Of a DNA stretch of 64,000 nucleotides, positions 7,895-15,892 are shown in pieces. Within the stretch, counting starts at the first letter, position 1. Each line of letters begins with the position of its first letter. The stretch comes from Allobosea sp. LC85 (GTDB lineage Bacteria; Pseudomonadota; Alphaproteobacteria; Rhizobiales; Beijerinckiaceae), in contig NZ_JPKG01000055.1 in the NCBI RefSeq assembly GCF_000735605.1, positions 1 through 64,000 of the forward strand, written 5' to 3'. The translations under genes were made by a program, and so were the position numbers. The notes under the pieces were generated by a model, which was not told the origin of the DNA, did no database searches, and saw only the letters and a program-made list of their open reading frames with translations.

Positions 7895-8398
7895 TCAGAC
7901 GCCTTTCAGCTTGGCGTTGCACTGGCTGTAATAGCCACCACCCTTCTGGATCCATTTCAGGTCGCCATTGCCGCCACTGGCCTTGTTGAGGTTGTACTGG
8001 TCGTTGCAGGTCTTGAAACGCTGCTTGCCGGCGGTCTCGGAGGCGTATTTCGGGTCGACCTTGGTCGGGAAGACAGCGTTGCCCATGGCGGCCGGTGTGG
8101 CGGCGCTTGGCTTCGCCTGAGCCGGCGCAGCGGCGGGCGCTGCCATCGGCGGCTTCGGCTGGGCGGCCGGGGCAGCAGCCGGCGTCGCGGCAGCCGGGGC
8201 GGCGTCGCTGCACTGGCTCTTGCGGAAGTCGTTCCAGGATTGGCCGCCCAGTGTGTTGGCGGACTTGGCGGTGTTATATTTTGTGCTGCATTCCTTCATC
8301 GTCAGGGCCTGGGCCGGAGTCGCCGCCGGCAGGACGAAGCCGCCCGCGAGCGCAAACAGGCCGAGGGCAAGCGCAGTGCTGGTCTTGGTCATGGTCAT
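7895..8398 (-). CDS. Secreted protein with Ala/Pro-rich linker and two Cys-containing modules
   Basis: A 167-residue exported protein of unknown function. A signal peptide ending near PAQA is followed by a module with MKECSTKYNTAK and WNDFRKSQC, then an Ala/Pro/Gln linker (about residues 70-105), and a second module with RFKTCNDQYNLNKA and GGYYSQCNAK. The two modules have similar lengths between cysteines, so they may be diverged copies. The pattern is familiar from uncharacterised Bradyrhizobiaceae proteins. AGGAG lies upstream of the start at 8398. Confidence 0.7.
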   Translation of the reverse strand: MTMTKTSTALALGLFALAGGFVLPAATPAQALTMKECSTKYNTAKSANTLGGQSWNDFRKSQCSDAAPAAATPAAAPAAQPKPPMAAPAAAPAQAKPSAATPAAMGNAVFPTKVDPKYASETAGKQRFKTCNDQYNLNKASGGNGDLKWIQKGGGYYSQCNAKLKGV

Positions 8399-8741
8399 CG
8401 TCTCCTGACGGGGCATGCCCGTCGGCGGAACCTGGGCCGGGCGAGCGCATCCCATCCCGGTCAGGCCTCCGGAAACGAGATTATTCCTCGGAAAATGAAC
8501 GGTCCATGAGGGATTCTGGCGCCGTCGATCACGGTTCTGAACTTGGCTGCCCATACGTCCGGTATGGCGGCGCCCGGCACGAGGCCGGGCATGTCGGGGA
8601 AAGTCCCCCAGTGTTCCACGCCACCGTCTCCCGCACGGAGAAGGCAGGGGCGTCGCGGCCTGTCGTACCGCCAACAGGCTTGACCGCGCCGCTTCCGTCT
8701 CGTCCATGGGGCCAAACCAGCATTCGGAACCGGAGACGGAC
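8399..8741. other. 343-bp gene-free stretch between divergent small genes
   Basis: No convincing coding region. It holds one short palindrome at 8572-8590 (GCCCGG / CCGGGC) of the same style as the other intergenic units, followed by GTCGGGGAAAGTCCCCC, a further small stem. Promoters for the divergent genes at 8398 (minus) and 8742 (plus) must lie here, but I see no clear -35/-10 pair. Confidence 0.5.
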
Positions 8742-9008
8742 ATGGCCAGGAAGACGCCGGAGCAACTCACCAAGGAGTTCGAGGGCCGCAAGGCGAAGGG
8801 GCTGGCCAAGGGCGGTGCTGCCTATTGGCCCAATGTCCTGGCGAACGCGGTGCTGAAGCTCGCAGCGAGCGGCTACGAGATCAGCCTCGCGGCGCTGACC
8901 GAGCAGCTCTCCAGGGATGCCGAGGCGCAGGACGTCACGCTGAAGGCGGGTGCCGCCGAGGCGATCGCGCGGCTGGGCCAGGCGGTGGCGCGGGCGACGG
9001 AGGGGTAG
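8742..9008 (+). CDS. Hypothetical protein, 88 aa
   Basis: A small basic, mostly helical protein beginning MARKTPEQLTKEFEGRKAKG, with no signal peptide or membrane segment. The middle (WPNVLANAVLKLAASGYEIS) and the end (AGAAEAIARLGQAVARATEG) look amphipathic. The start at 8742 has GGAG upstream; an earlier in-frame ATG at 8706 would add 12 unlikely residues. It converges with the MFS gene seven bases away. No family recognised. Confidence 0.6.
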   Translation: MARKTPEQLTKEFEGRKAKGLAKGGAAYWPNVLANAVLKLAASGYEISLAALTEQLSRDAEAQDVTLKAGAAEAIARLGQAVARATEG

Positions 9009-9014
9009 GCGTCC

Positions 9015-10256
9015 TCAGCGGTTCCCGTCCGCGAGCCTGCTTGCGTCGGGATGCCGGCGCAGCCGCCACATGGCCCAGCAGCCGGCGGCGGGGCCAAGCG
9101 CCAACACCGAGAAGGCCGCCGTCCAGCCGAAGGCCGAGACGAGATGCGGCACCAGGTGAATCGAGGCAAGCGTCACCAGGAAGCCGGCGCAGGTCTGCGC
9201 CGTGATCATCGTGCCGACCAGTGAGGGCTCGGCGAGTTCGGCGACGCTGGCCGAGAACTGGGCGGAGTCGGCCACGGCCGAGATGCCCCAGAGAATCGCG
9301 ACGAGAGCCAGAATGACAGGGGCTGCCGCGAGCCAGCCGATTGCCAGCGCGCAGGTGCCACTCAGCGCCATGGCGCCGATGGTGACCGCGGTGCGGCCGA
9401 GCCGGTCGGCGAGCCAGCCGCCGAGCCAGGCGCCGAGCGCACCGGAGGCGACGGCGAAGAAGGTCAGCAGCGCGGCGGAGCCGTGCCCGGCTTGCGGGTC
9501 GCGGCCGGCGGCACTCTGCTGCAGGAACACGCCGAGCCAGGCCCACATGGCGTAGAGCTCCCACATGTGGCCGCAATAGCCGGCATTGGCGAGCCGCAGC
9601 GCCGGATTGCGCCAGGCATGGGCGAACTGGCCGAGATCGAGGCCGGCGCGCCGGACGAGATGGGGCCCAAGCCCGGCGGGCAGGATCAGAAGAGCGCCGC
9701 ACAGCGTCGAGGCGGCGGCGCCGAGATAGATGCCGCGCCAGCCGATGCCCTCGAAGGCTCCGAGCAAATGCGGGCTCGCCGAGCCGATGACGAGGGCGCC
9801 GACCAGGAGGCCGATCAGCAGACCGAGGTCCCGGTTCGCCCAGGTCGCGGCGATGCGCATGCCGACCGGGTAGATGCCGGCCATGCACAAGCCGGTCAGG
9901 ACCCGCAGGGCGATCGTCACCGGCTCGACCGGGGGCAGCAGCGCCAGCGACGCGGTCAGCGCGGCCGCCACCGCCCCGGAGAGGGCGAAGAGGCGGCGCG
10001 GGTCGAAGCGGTCGGCCAGGCCGAGCAAGCTGCTCGCGAGCGTGCCGAGGACGAAGCCGGCCTGGACGGAGCTGGTGAGCAGCACTTCGCTCAGCGGTTC
10101 GAGCGGCTGCTCCCGCCGGATCGCCGCGATAGCCGCGGCCGAGGCGAACCAGGCCGCCATCGCCAGGGTTTCGGCCAGGAGGAGAAGGGCCAACCCGCGC
10201 GTCTTCGCCGCATGCGGGGTGGCGGTGCCGCCGAGAGTCCGGAGTCCAGGATGCAT
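9015..10256 (-). CDS. MFS transporter
   Basis: A 413-residue major facilitator with about 12 hydrophobic segments. The loop after the second segment reads GLADRFDPRRLF and the equivalent loop in the second half reads GWLADRLGRTAV, matching the MFS GxLaDrxGRR motif. Its substrate cannot be read from sequence. It faces an XRE-cupin regulator across 190 bp, which suggests that regulator controls it. Confidence 0.85.
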   Translation of the reverse strand: MHPGLRTLGGTATPHAAKTRGLALLLLAETLAMAAWFASAAAIAAIRREQPLEPLSEVLLTSSVQAGFVLGTLASSLLGLADRFDPRRLFALSGAVAAALTASLALLPPVEPVTIALRVLTGLCMAGIYPVGMRIAATWANRDLGLLIGLLVGALVIGSASPHLLGAFEGIGWRGIYLGAAASTLCGALLILPAGLGPHLVRRAGLDLGQFAHAWRNPALRLANAGYCGHMWELYAMWAWLGVFLQQSAAGRDPQAGHGSAALLTFFAVASGALGAWLGGWLADRLGRTAVTIGAMALSGTCALAIGWLAAAPVILALVAILWGISAVADSAQFSASVAELAEPSLVGTMITAQTCAGFLVTLASIHLVPHLVSAFGWTAAFSVLALGPAAGCWAMWRLRRHPDASRLADGNR

Positions 10257-10310
10257 CGTTCACCGGCCTTCTGCGCCCGACAGAACCATCCGGCGGCGCC
10301 TTTCCGTCTC

Positions 10311-10338
10311 CTATAGTATACGTATGACTTCTATAGAA
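10311..10338. promoter_or_regulatory. Clustered palindromes in the MFS/XRE divergent promoter
   Basis: Two CTATAG hexamers at 10311-10316 and 10331-10336 lie exactly 20 bp apart, about two helical turns. The second sits within TTCTATAGAA (10329-10338), and ATACGTAT (10318-10325) lies between them. All are palindromic in an otherwise GC-rich stretch. On the minus strand TATACT could be a -10 box for the MFS gene. This is a candidate operator for the XRE-cupin regulator; nothing here proves binding. Confidence 0.5.
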
Positions 10339-10446
10339 GACGACTCGGGCCTGGCGCGTCATTTTTTCGGTTCGAGCCTCTTGAGCGGATAGGCGAGACG
10401 CCGGAAGAGCTTAAGTCCCGCCTCGAAAGCAGGTCACTGAGAGGCC

Positions 10447-11016
10447 ATGCGTTCCCAGAGCCCAGACGACCCCAACCAGGCTATCGCCGCCCGCATCCGG
10501 ATCGAGCGGGACACGCGCGGCTGGTCGCTGGCCGATCTTGCCGAGCGTTCAGGTGTCTCGAAGGCGATGATCAGCAAGATCGAGCGTGGCGACGCGAGTC
10601 CGACGGCGACGGTCCTCGGGCGGCTGTCGGGCGCTTTCGGCCTGTCGCTCTCGGTGCTGCTGGCGCTGGCCGAGCGCTCGGAGGACCGGATCAGCCGCCA
10701 TGGCCATCAGCCGGTCTGGCAGGATCCGGAAACCGGCTATGTCCGCCGGACGATCTCGCCGCCCTCCGGAGATATCCTCGAGCTGCTGCAGATCTCGCTG
10801 CCGCCCGGTGTGCGGGTGCCGTATCCGGCCGCCGCCTTCCTGTTCCAGCGCCAGCAGATTTGGGTGCTGCAAGGCCAGCTCGAATTCCGCGAAGGCGGCG
10901 TCACCCACGCCCTGCAGCAGGGCGACTGCCTGCAGCTCGGGCCGCCGGCGGATTCGTCCTTCTTCAACCCGGGCGCGGGCGAGAGCGTCTATCTCGTCGC
11001 CCTCGTCCGGAGATAG
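10447..11016 (+). CDS. XRE-family regulator with C-terminal cupin domain
   Basis: A 189-residue regulator. Residues about 12-70 form a lambda-repressor-like helix-turn-helix (WSLADLAERSGVSKAMISKIERG with SPTATVLGRLSGAF). Residues about 105-189 form a cupin barrel (VWVLQGQLEFREGG-like strand and LQQGDCLQLGPP). XRE-cupin proteins usually sense small ligands and control adjacent transport or catabolic genes. The divergent MFS transporter is the obvious target. The coding region is followed by repeat copy 2. Confidence 0.88.
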   Translation: MRSQSPDDPNQAIAARIRIERDTRGWSLADLAERSGVSKAMISKIERGDASPTATVLGRLSGAFGLSLSVLLALAERSEDRISRHGHQPVWQDPETGYVRRTISPPSGDILELLQISLPPGVRVPYPAAAFLFQRQQIWVLQGQLEFREGGVTHALQQGDCLQLGPPADSSFFNPGAGESVYLVALVRR

Positions 11017-11027
11017 CCCAGGTTTCT

Positions 11028-11128
11028 AGATCATCGGACCGGATTTCGTATCCGGTCCGATGATCTAACCTTTCCGTGTTTGCATCGGCTTTGCCCCGAA
11101 AACCGCAATCCACTTTTCGGGTCGATGC
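11028..11128. repeat. Two-hairpin intergenic repeat, copy 2
   Basis: The better-preserved copy of the element at 120-213. Hairpin one (11028-11066) has a 16-bp perfect stem (AGATCATCGGACCGGA and its complement) around a 7-base loop. Hairpin two (11082-11128) pairs GCATCG with CGATGC and CCCGAAAA with TTTTCGGG. It lies between convergent genes and ends one base before the chemotaxis gene stop codon, so it probably works as a bidirectional 3' end element. Confidence 0.8.
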
Positions 11129-11129
11129 T

Positions 11130-12635
11130 TTAGGCCGCCCGATGCCGGGCCGCCGCTGCGCGCTGCTCCTGCGTGCGGAAGGCCGCGACGAGCTGGTTCA
11201 GCCGCTCGATCTGGCTGAGCAGGGTCCGGGCCGAGGCCGCGCTCTGTTCGGCGAGCGCCGCGTTGCTCTGGGTGATCTCGTCCATGTGGCTGACCGTCTG
11301 GCTCATCTCGTCGATGCCATTGGCCTGTTCGCCGGAGGCGACGGCGATCTCGTTGACGGTGCCGGAGACACGCATGGAGGCGTCGACGATCTTTTCCAGC
11401 GTGCCGCCGGCGAGGCGGACGAGCCGGACGCCCTCGGCGACCTCGGCATCGGAGGAGCCGATCAGCCCGGTGATGTCCTTAGCGGCTTCCGCCGAGCGCT
11501 GGGCGAGCGCCCGGACCTCGGCTGCAACCACCGCAAAGCCGCGCCCGGCATCACCCGCACGCGCCGCCTCGACCGCGGCGTTGAGGGCGAGAAGATTGGT
11601 CTGGAAGGCGATGCCGTCGATCACCGTGGTGATCTCCGAGATCTTCTTCGAGGCCTGCTCGATGCGCGTCATGGCCTCGATCGCGTCGCTGACGATGGTG
11701 CCGCCGGTGCGGGCAACGGCGGCGGCGTCGTCGGCCAGCGCAACCGAATCACGCGAAGACTGGGCCGAGGTTTTCACGGATGCCGCGAGTTCTTCGGTGG
11801 TGGCAGCCGTCTGTTCGAGCGCGGCGGCCTGCTCTTCGGTGCGCCGCGACAGGTCGTCGGCGCCGGACGCGATCTCCTGCGAGGAGGTGGCGATCGCGCC
11901 CGATGTCGCCTTGATGGTCGTGACCATCTCGCCGAGCTGTTCCATGGCGTGATTGAAATGGCTGCGCAGCAGCGCGTATTCGGGCGGCATCTCCGCATCC
12001 ATGCGGAAGGTCAGGTCGCCCTTGGCGAGCGCGGCCATGCCCTCGCTGACCAGGCTGACGACCCTGTCGCGTTCGGCCGCCTTGGCCTGCTCGACGGCGC
12101 GGGCTTCCGCCTCGACCTTGAGGCGGGCAGCCTCGGAGGCTTCGAGATAGACCGAGATGGCATAGTCCATGTCGAGCAGGGTCGCCTTGACGATGGCGGT
12201 GATCTCGGCGGCACGCTCTTCGGCGCCTTCGATCTTGCCGCCGAAGCGGCCCTTCGGCCAGCGCGCTTCCAGCACCTTGCCGATCAGCTGCTCCAGTAGC
12301 AGGGCATAGCCGCCGATATACCAGCGCGGCTCCAGCCCGATCCTGGCGTGGACCTTGCCGACCGTGGTGACGGCGGCGACATAATCCTCGTCGAGCTGGC
12401 CCCTGGCGATGCGGTCCCAGTAACCGAGCTGCTTGCTCTTCGCGTGCTCGATATGGGCGTCGCTGCCGAAGAAGACGCGGGTTTCGGGGAAGGCGCGGAC
12501 CTGCGCATAGAAGGCGCCGAGCGCATCCGGCAGGGCCTCGAGCAGCGTCTCCTCGACATCGTGGATGCGCCGCAACGCGTCCGGACCGAGCTTCATGAAG
12601 TCGCGCCGCCGGGCGAGATCGTCGGATGGTGCCAT
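11130..12635 (-). CDS. Globin-coupled methyl-accepting chemotaxis protein (HemAT-like)
   Basis: A 501-residue soluble chemoreceptor with no membrane segment. Residues about 10-165 are a sensor globin; the proximal haem histidine is likely His96 in VGKVHARIGLEPRWYIGGY. A HAMP-like linker (LAKGDLTFRM, about 210-255) leads to the methyl-accepting signalling hairpin with IAFQTNLLALNAAVEAARAG (tip region, about residue 345). Such proteins bind oxygen and signal to CheA/CheW for aerotaxis. No che genes are adjacent, so it must couple to machinery encoded elsewhere. No C-terminal NWETF-like receptor tail is seen. Confidence 0.92.
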   Translation of the reverse strand: MAPSDDLARRRDFMKLGPDALRRIHDVEETLLEALPDALGAFYAQVRAFPETRVFFGSDAHIEHAKSKQLGYWDRIARGQLDEDYVAAVTTVGKVHARIGLEPRWYIGGYALLLEQLIGKVLEARWPKGRFGGKIEGAEERAAEITAIVKATLLDMDYAISVYLEASEAARLKVEAEARAVEQAKAAERDRVVSLVSEGMAALAKGDLTFRMDAEMPPEYALLRSHFNHAMEQLGEMVTTIKATSGAIATSSQEIASGADDLSRRTEEQAAALEQTAATTEELAASVKTSAQSSRDSVALADDAAAVARTGGTIVSDAIEAMTRIEQASKKISEITTVIDGIAFQTNLLALNAAVEAARAGDAGRGFAVVAAEVRALAQRSAEAAKDITGLIGSSDAEVAEGVRLVRLAGGTLEKIVDASMRVSGTVNEIAVASGEQANGIDEMSQTVSHMDEITQSNAALAEQSAASARTLLSQIERLNQLVAAFRTQEQRAAAARHRAA

Positions 12636-12778
12636 AGCCGTTTACTCAAGCCTGATGCGCCGAGCCCCCTCGGCACGCCTGAGGGAAACTCGGCGATGGC
12701 TGGTTAACAACCGAAGAACGATCGCGGCGCTCCCCTGCGGTCCGGAGCGTCTGTGGTCCTATGCCGCAGGACCGTTCG

Positions 12779-13450
12779 TTACGCCGACGCCCGCGACAGG
12801 CGCGGGTCTTGGTTGCAAGCGGCCCGCCGCAGGCCTTCGTAGCGCTCGAGGAAGGCTTCGACGGGCAGCGTCCGGAAATCGTCAAGCGCGGCGCGCAAGG
12901 CGGCGTGATCCCAATCCCACCAGGACAGCGCGATCAGCCGCTCGGCGATGTCTTCGGGAAAGCGCCGGCGGATCGATCTGGCCGGGTTGCCGGCGACGAT
13001 GGTGTAGGCCGGCACGTCCTTGGTGACGACGGCGCCGCCGGCCACGACGGCACCCGTGCCGATCGAGCGGCCGGCGAGCACGATCGCGCCATGGCCGATC
13101 CAGACATCGTGGCCGATCGTTACCGGCGTCGAGCGCCGCCAGGCGAAGAAGGGCGCGTCGTCCTCGGCATCGTCGAAATAGGCACTGGCGCGGTAGCTGA
13201 AATGCGACTGGCTTGCCCGCTGCATCGGGTGGTTGCCGGGGTTGATGCGGGTCATCGCCGCGATCGAACAGAATTTGCCGATTGTCGTGTAAATGACATT
13301 CGAGTCGTTCACGACATAGGAGTAGTCGCCCATCGTCGACTCGACGAAGGAGGTGCGCGCGCCGATTTCGGTGTAGCGCCCGAGCGTCGCCTGCCGCACG
13401 TGAGCGGTCGGGTCGATCACAGGTTCAAGTCCGAGTTTCTTGCCCGCCAT
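12779..13450 (-). CDS. Phosphonate-linked hexapeptide-repeat transferase
   Basis: A 223-residue left-handed beta-helix acyltransferase of the type often encoded in phn operons. Hexapeptide repeats are seen early (AHVRQATLGRYTEIG) and late (VTIGHDVWIGHGAIVLAGRSIGTG, then VVAGGAVVTKDVPAYTIVAGNPAR, the classic xenobiotic acetyltransferase ending). It may acetylate aminoalkylphosphonates or a pathway intermediate, much as PhnO does; this is inferred from linkage. GAGAGG lies eight bases upstream of the start. Its ATG overlaps that assigned to divergent phnN. Confidence 0.85.
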   Translation of the reverse strand: MAGKKLGLEPVIDPTAHVRQATLGRYTEIGARTSFVESTMGDYSYVVNDSNVIYTTIGKFCSIAAMTRINPGNHPMQRASQSHFSYRASAYFDDAEDDAPFFAWRRSTPVTIGHDVWIGHGAIVLAGRSIGTGAVVAGGAVVTKDVPAYTIVAGNPARSIRRRFPEDIAERLIALSWWDWDHAALRAALDDFRTLPVEAFLERYEGLRRAACNQDPRLSRASA

Positions 13451-14060
13451 GTCATCATCCTCTCAAGATCTGCTGGACCCCTCTGCAGCCGTGGCGGCTG
13501 CAGGATCGGGTGTCTTGGTGCTGGTGGTTGGCCCGTCCGGAGCGGGCAAGGACACGCTGATGGATGCCGCCCGTGCCGCGCTGGCGGGCGATGGCCGCTT
13601 CGCCTTCGTGCGCCGCCTGATCACCCGTCAGGCCATGGCCGGAGCCGAGGACCATGACAGCTGCAGCGCGGCCGAATTCGACGCGGCCGAAGCGCGCGGC
13701 GAACTCGCGCTGAGCTGGCGGGCCCATGGCCTCTGCTACGGCATTCCAGCCGTGGCGCTGGCCGGCATCGCGGGCGGGCAGGTGGTCATCGCCAATGGCT
13801 CGCGTCGTGCCGTTCCGGCGGCCGAGCGTCTCGCCGGGCGGGTGACGGTGGTCAACATCACCGCCCCGAACGGGGTCCTTGCCAGGCGGCTGGCAGCGCG
13901 CGGACGCGAAAGCGAGGCCGATATCCGGGCCAGGCTTGCCCGCGAGGTGCCGCTGACGACCGAGCGCGCGCAACTGGTCTCGATCCAGAACGACCGGACC
14001 GTGGCCGAGGCGGCTGGCGAGTTCGTCGCCGTGCTGACCGCGCTCAGCCCGCATCGCTGA
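13449..14060 (+). CDS. phnN: Ribose 1,5-bisphosphate phosphokinase PhnN
   Basis: Converts ribose 1,5-bisphosphate to PRPP with ATP, the last step of the C-P lyase route. The P-loop VVGPSGAGKDTLM is followed by RRLITRQAMAGAEDHDS and SWRAHGLCYGIP, which match PhnN well. PhnN usually begins just before the P-loop strand, so the extra N-terminus here (about 25 residues) may not be translated; TTG or GTG codons near 13514 are alternatives. The start at 13449 has no clear ribosome site and overlaps the divergent transferase ATG. It is the only pathway enzyme in this region on the plus strand. Confidence 0.85.
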   Translation: MSSSSQDLLDPSAAVAAAGSGVLVLVVGPSGAGKDTLMDAARAALAGDGRFAFVRRLITRQAMAGAEDHDSCSAAEFDAAEARGELALSWRAHGLCYGIPAVALAGIAGGQVVIANGSRRAVPAAERLAGRVTVVNITAPNGVLARRLAARGRESEADIRARLAREVPLTTERAQLVSIQNDRTVAEAAGEFVAVLTALSPHR

Positions 14061-14756
14061 TCAGGCCAGCGGAAAGCTGTCGAGCAGGCGGAAGCGGCCT
14101 GCCCGTGTATCCTGCTTGAAGAGCGCGATGCGGTCGATCACGGCGGGCTTCGCCGGAACGGCCTGTGCATACGCAGCGCTGAGGGCGAGCTGCACCGGGG
14201 CACCGAGAGCAGTCGGCAGCGAGCCGGTCAGCGTCATGTGGAAACGGAAGGCGTCGCCGACATAGGGATAGCCATAGGCTTCGAGATAGGCGCGCTGGGC
14301 CGGGGTCAGCGGGTGCTTGAGGCGCCGCGCCATGTCGGCCTCGGCCAGCGGAGCGCGAAACGGCTCGAAGGCCTGGACGAGGGTGAAGGCGAAGCGTTGC
14401 AGCGCCGGGCTTTCGGCCGAGGGGGTCAGCGCGATGAAGGAGCCAAGCGCGGTGATGCTCAGGCCGTCGAGCCGGACGCTCTCGAGGCCTGCGGCATAAT
14501 TATGGGCGAAGGCGCGCAACTGGCCTTCGCTGCGACCGGCAGCCAGCTCGAAGGGTGCCTTCAGCGTGGCGTGGAAACCGTAGCGGCGCGGCTCCTCCGT
14601 CAGGGTCGGCCATTGGCTGTCATCGCAGCCGGGCGGCACCAGGGCGGGAATTTCCGCGCCGGTGACGGCGTCATAGCCCAGCACGGCGCTGCCGAAGCGC
14701 CAGAGGGCGCTGTCGGCGGCGGGGGCGTAGTAGAGAGCGTAGCGCGGCGTGCTCAA
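14061..14756 (-). CDS. DUF1045 phosphonate-operon protein, 2H phosphoesterase-like
   Basis: A 231-residue protein of the DUF1045 family found in C-P lyase operons. Two HxT motifs, GFHATLKAP (about residue 60) and FHMTLTG (about residue 173), are the signature of the 2H phosphodiesterase fold. The start is a TTG that overlaps the phnM stop as TTGA, so it is translationally coupled. No phnP lies in the cluster. This protein could therefore open the ribose 1,2-cyclic phosphate formed by C-P lyase. That role is inferred. Confidence 0.85.
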   Translation of the reverse strand: MSTPRYALYYAPAADSALWRFGSAVLGYDAVTGAEIPALVPPGCDDSQWPTLTEEPRRYGFHATLKAPFELAAGRSEGQLRAFAHNYAAGLESVRLDGLSITALGSFIALTPSAESPALQRFAFTLVQAFEPFRAPLAEADMARRLKHPLTPAQRAYLEAYGYPYVGDAFRFHMTLTGSLPTALGAPVQLALSAAYAQAVPAKPAVIDRIALFKQDTRAGRFRLLDSFPLA

Positions 14757-15892
14757 AATGCGCGCTCGCCCTTCGACCAGACGGCGGCGATCACCGGTGT
14801 CGCACCGAGTGCCTTGAAGCGCACCAGGTCGGCGCGCAGGCCAGTCTTGAGATGGCCGCGATCCTTCAGGCCGAGGATGTCGGCGACCTTCCAGGTCACC
14901 ATGCCCATGGCCTCCGGCAGCGTGATGCCATGGCTGGCATGGAGCTTCAGCACGGCCTGCAGCAGGCTTGCCGGAACGTAATCCGAGGAGAGGCCGTCGA
15001 GCAGGCCCTTCTCGGCCAGTTCGGAGACCGAGACACCGCCGGAATGCGAGCCGCCGCGCACGACGTTCGGCGCGCCGGCGATGGTGGCAAGCCCGCGCTG
15101 CTTCGCGGCCGCCGCCGCCTCGATCGTGGTCGGGAATTCCGAGATCACGGCGCCCGACGCGACGCCGGCCTCGACATGATCGACTGTGGTGTCGTCATGG
15201 GTTGCGATCGGGATGCCGCGCGCCTGGAACATCTCGACCACTGCGCTCCAGTTGCGCGGCACATTGGCCTTGCCCTCGGACTGGCGGACGGCGACGTCCT
15301 CCTCGAACTCGACCTCGGTCTTGCCGTTGCCGAGCGCATAGGTGCGCAGGTGCTGGATGTCGCGCCACTGGCGCTGGCCGGGCGTGTGGTCCATCAGGGA
15401 GACGAGCTGGACGAGATCATCCTCGCGATAGGGCTCGATGTCGCGCATCAGGTCCGGGCTGGTCAGTTCGCAGCGCATGTGGATGCGGTGGTCGATGCGG
15501 AAGACACCTTCGGCCTTGCCTTCGCGCAGAGCCTTCATCACGTCGGCGAAGATGTCCTTGCGGTAGTCCTTGGCCGAGAAGGGCGTGCCGGCGCAGACCG
15601 CGTCATAGACGGTGGTGACCCCGGATGCCGCCATCTGGGCGTCATGGACCAGCGCCGCTGCGAGCCCGTTCGGCCAGAACACCTTGGGCCGGGGCATGAA
15701 GTGCTTTTCCATGTTGTCGGTATGCATCTCGACGAGGCCGGGCGCGACATAGTCGCCGCCGATATCGATCGCGCCGGGCAGTTGCGAGCGGCCCTGGTCG
15801 ACAGCGGTGATCCCGGTCGCGTCGAAGGCGATCGTGCCGGTGACGACCTCGTTCTCCAGGATCAGCTTGGCATTGGTGAGAACGGTCTGCAT
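14753..15892 (-). CDS. phnM: RPnTP hydrolase PhnM
   Basis: Metal-dependent amidohydrolase that removes pyrophosphate from ribose-1-phosphonate 5-triphosphate before C-P cleavage. The 379-residue length is typical. Motifs include PGLVEMHTDNMEKHF (metal ligands), RCELTSPDL, and ATHDDTTVDHVEAG. The start overlaps the phnL stop (TGATG) and the stop overlaps the DUF1045 start, so the three are translated together. Confidence 0.95.
   Translation of the reverse strand: MQTVLTNAKLILENEVVTGTIAFDATGITAVDQGRSQLPGAIDIGGDYVAPGLVEMHTDNMEKHFMPRPKVFWPNGLAAALVHDAQMAASGVTTVYDAVCAGTPFSAKDYRKDIFADVMKALREGKAEGVFRIDHRIHMRCELTSPDLMRDIEPYREDDLVQLVSLMDHTPGQRQWRDIQHLRTYALGNGKTEVEFEEDVAVRQSEGKANVPRNWSAVVEMFQARGIPIATHDDTTVDHVEAGVASGAVISEFPTTIEAAAAAKQRGLATIAGAPNVVRGGSHSGGVSVSELAEKGLLDGLSSDYVPASLLQAVLKLHASHGITLPEAMGMVTWKVADILGLKDRGHLKTGLRADLVRFKALGATPVIAAVWSKGERAF

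Noticed and set aside
8095..8856. Plus-strand frame opposite the secreted Ala/Pro-rich protein
   Set aside because: The opposite strand has a signal peptide, paired Cys modules and a good ribosome site, whereas this frame is Arg/Ser/Pro-rich without structure.
12779..13450. Chloramphenicol acetyltransferase (xenobiotic type)
   Set aside because: The beta-helix fold is shared, but the gene sits in a complete phn cluster and matches the phosphonate-linked transferase type; no resistance context is present.
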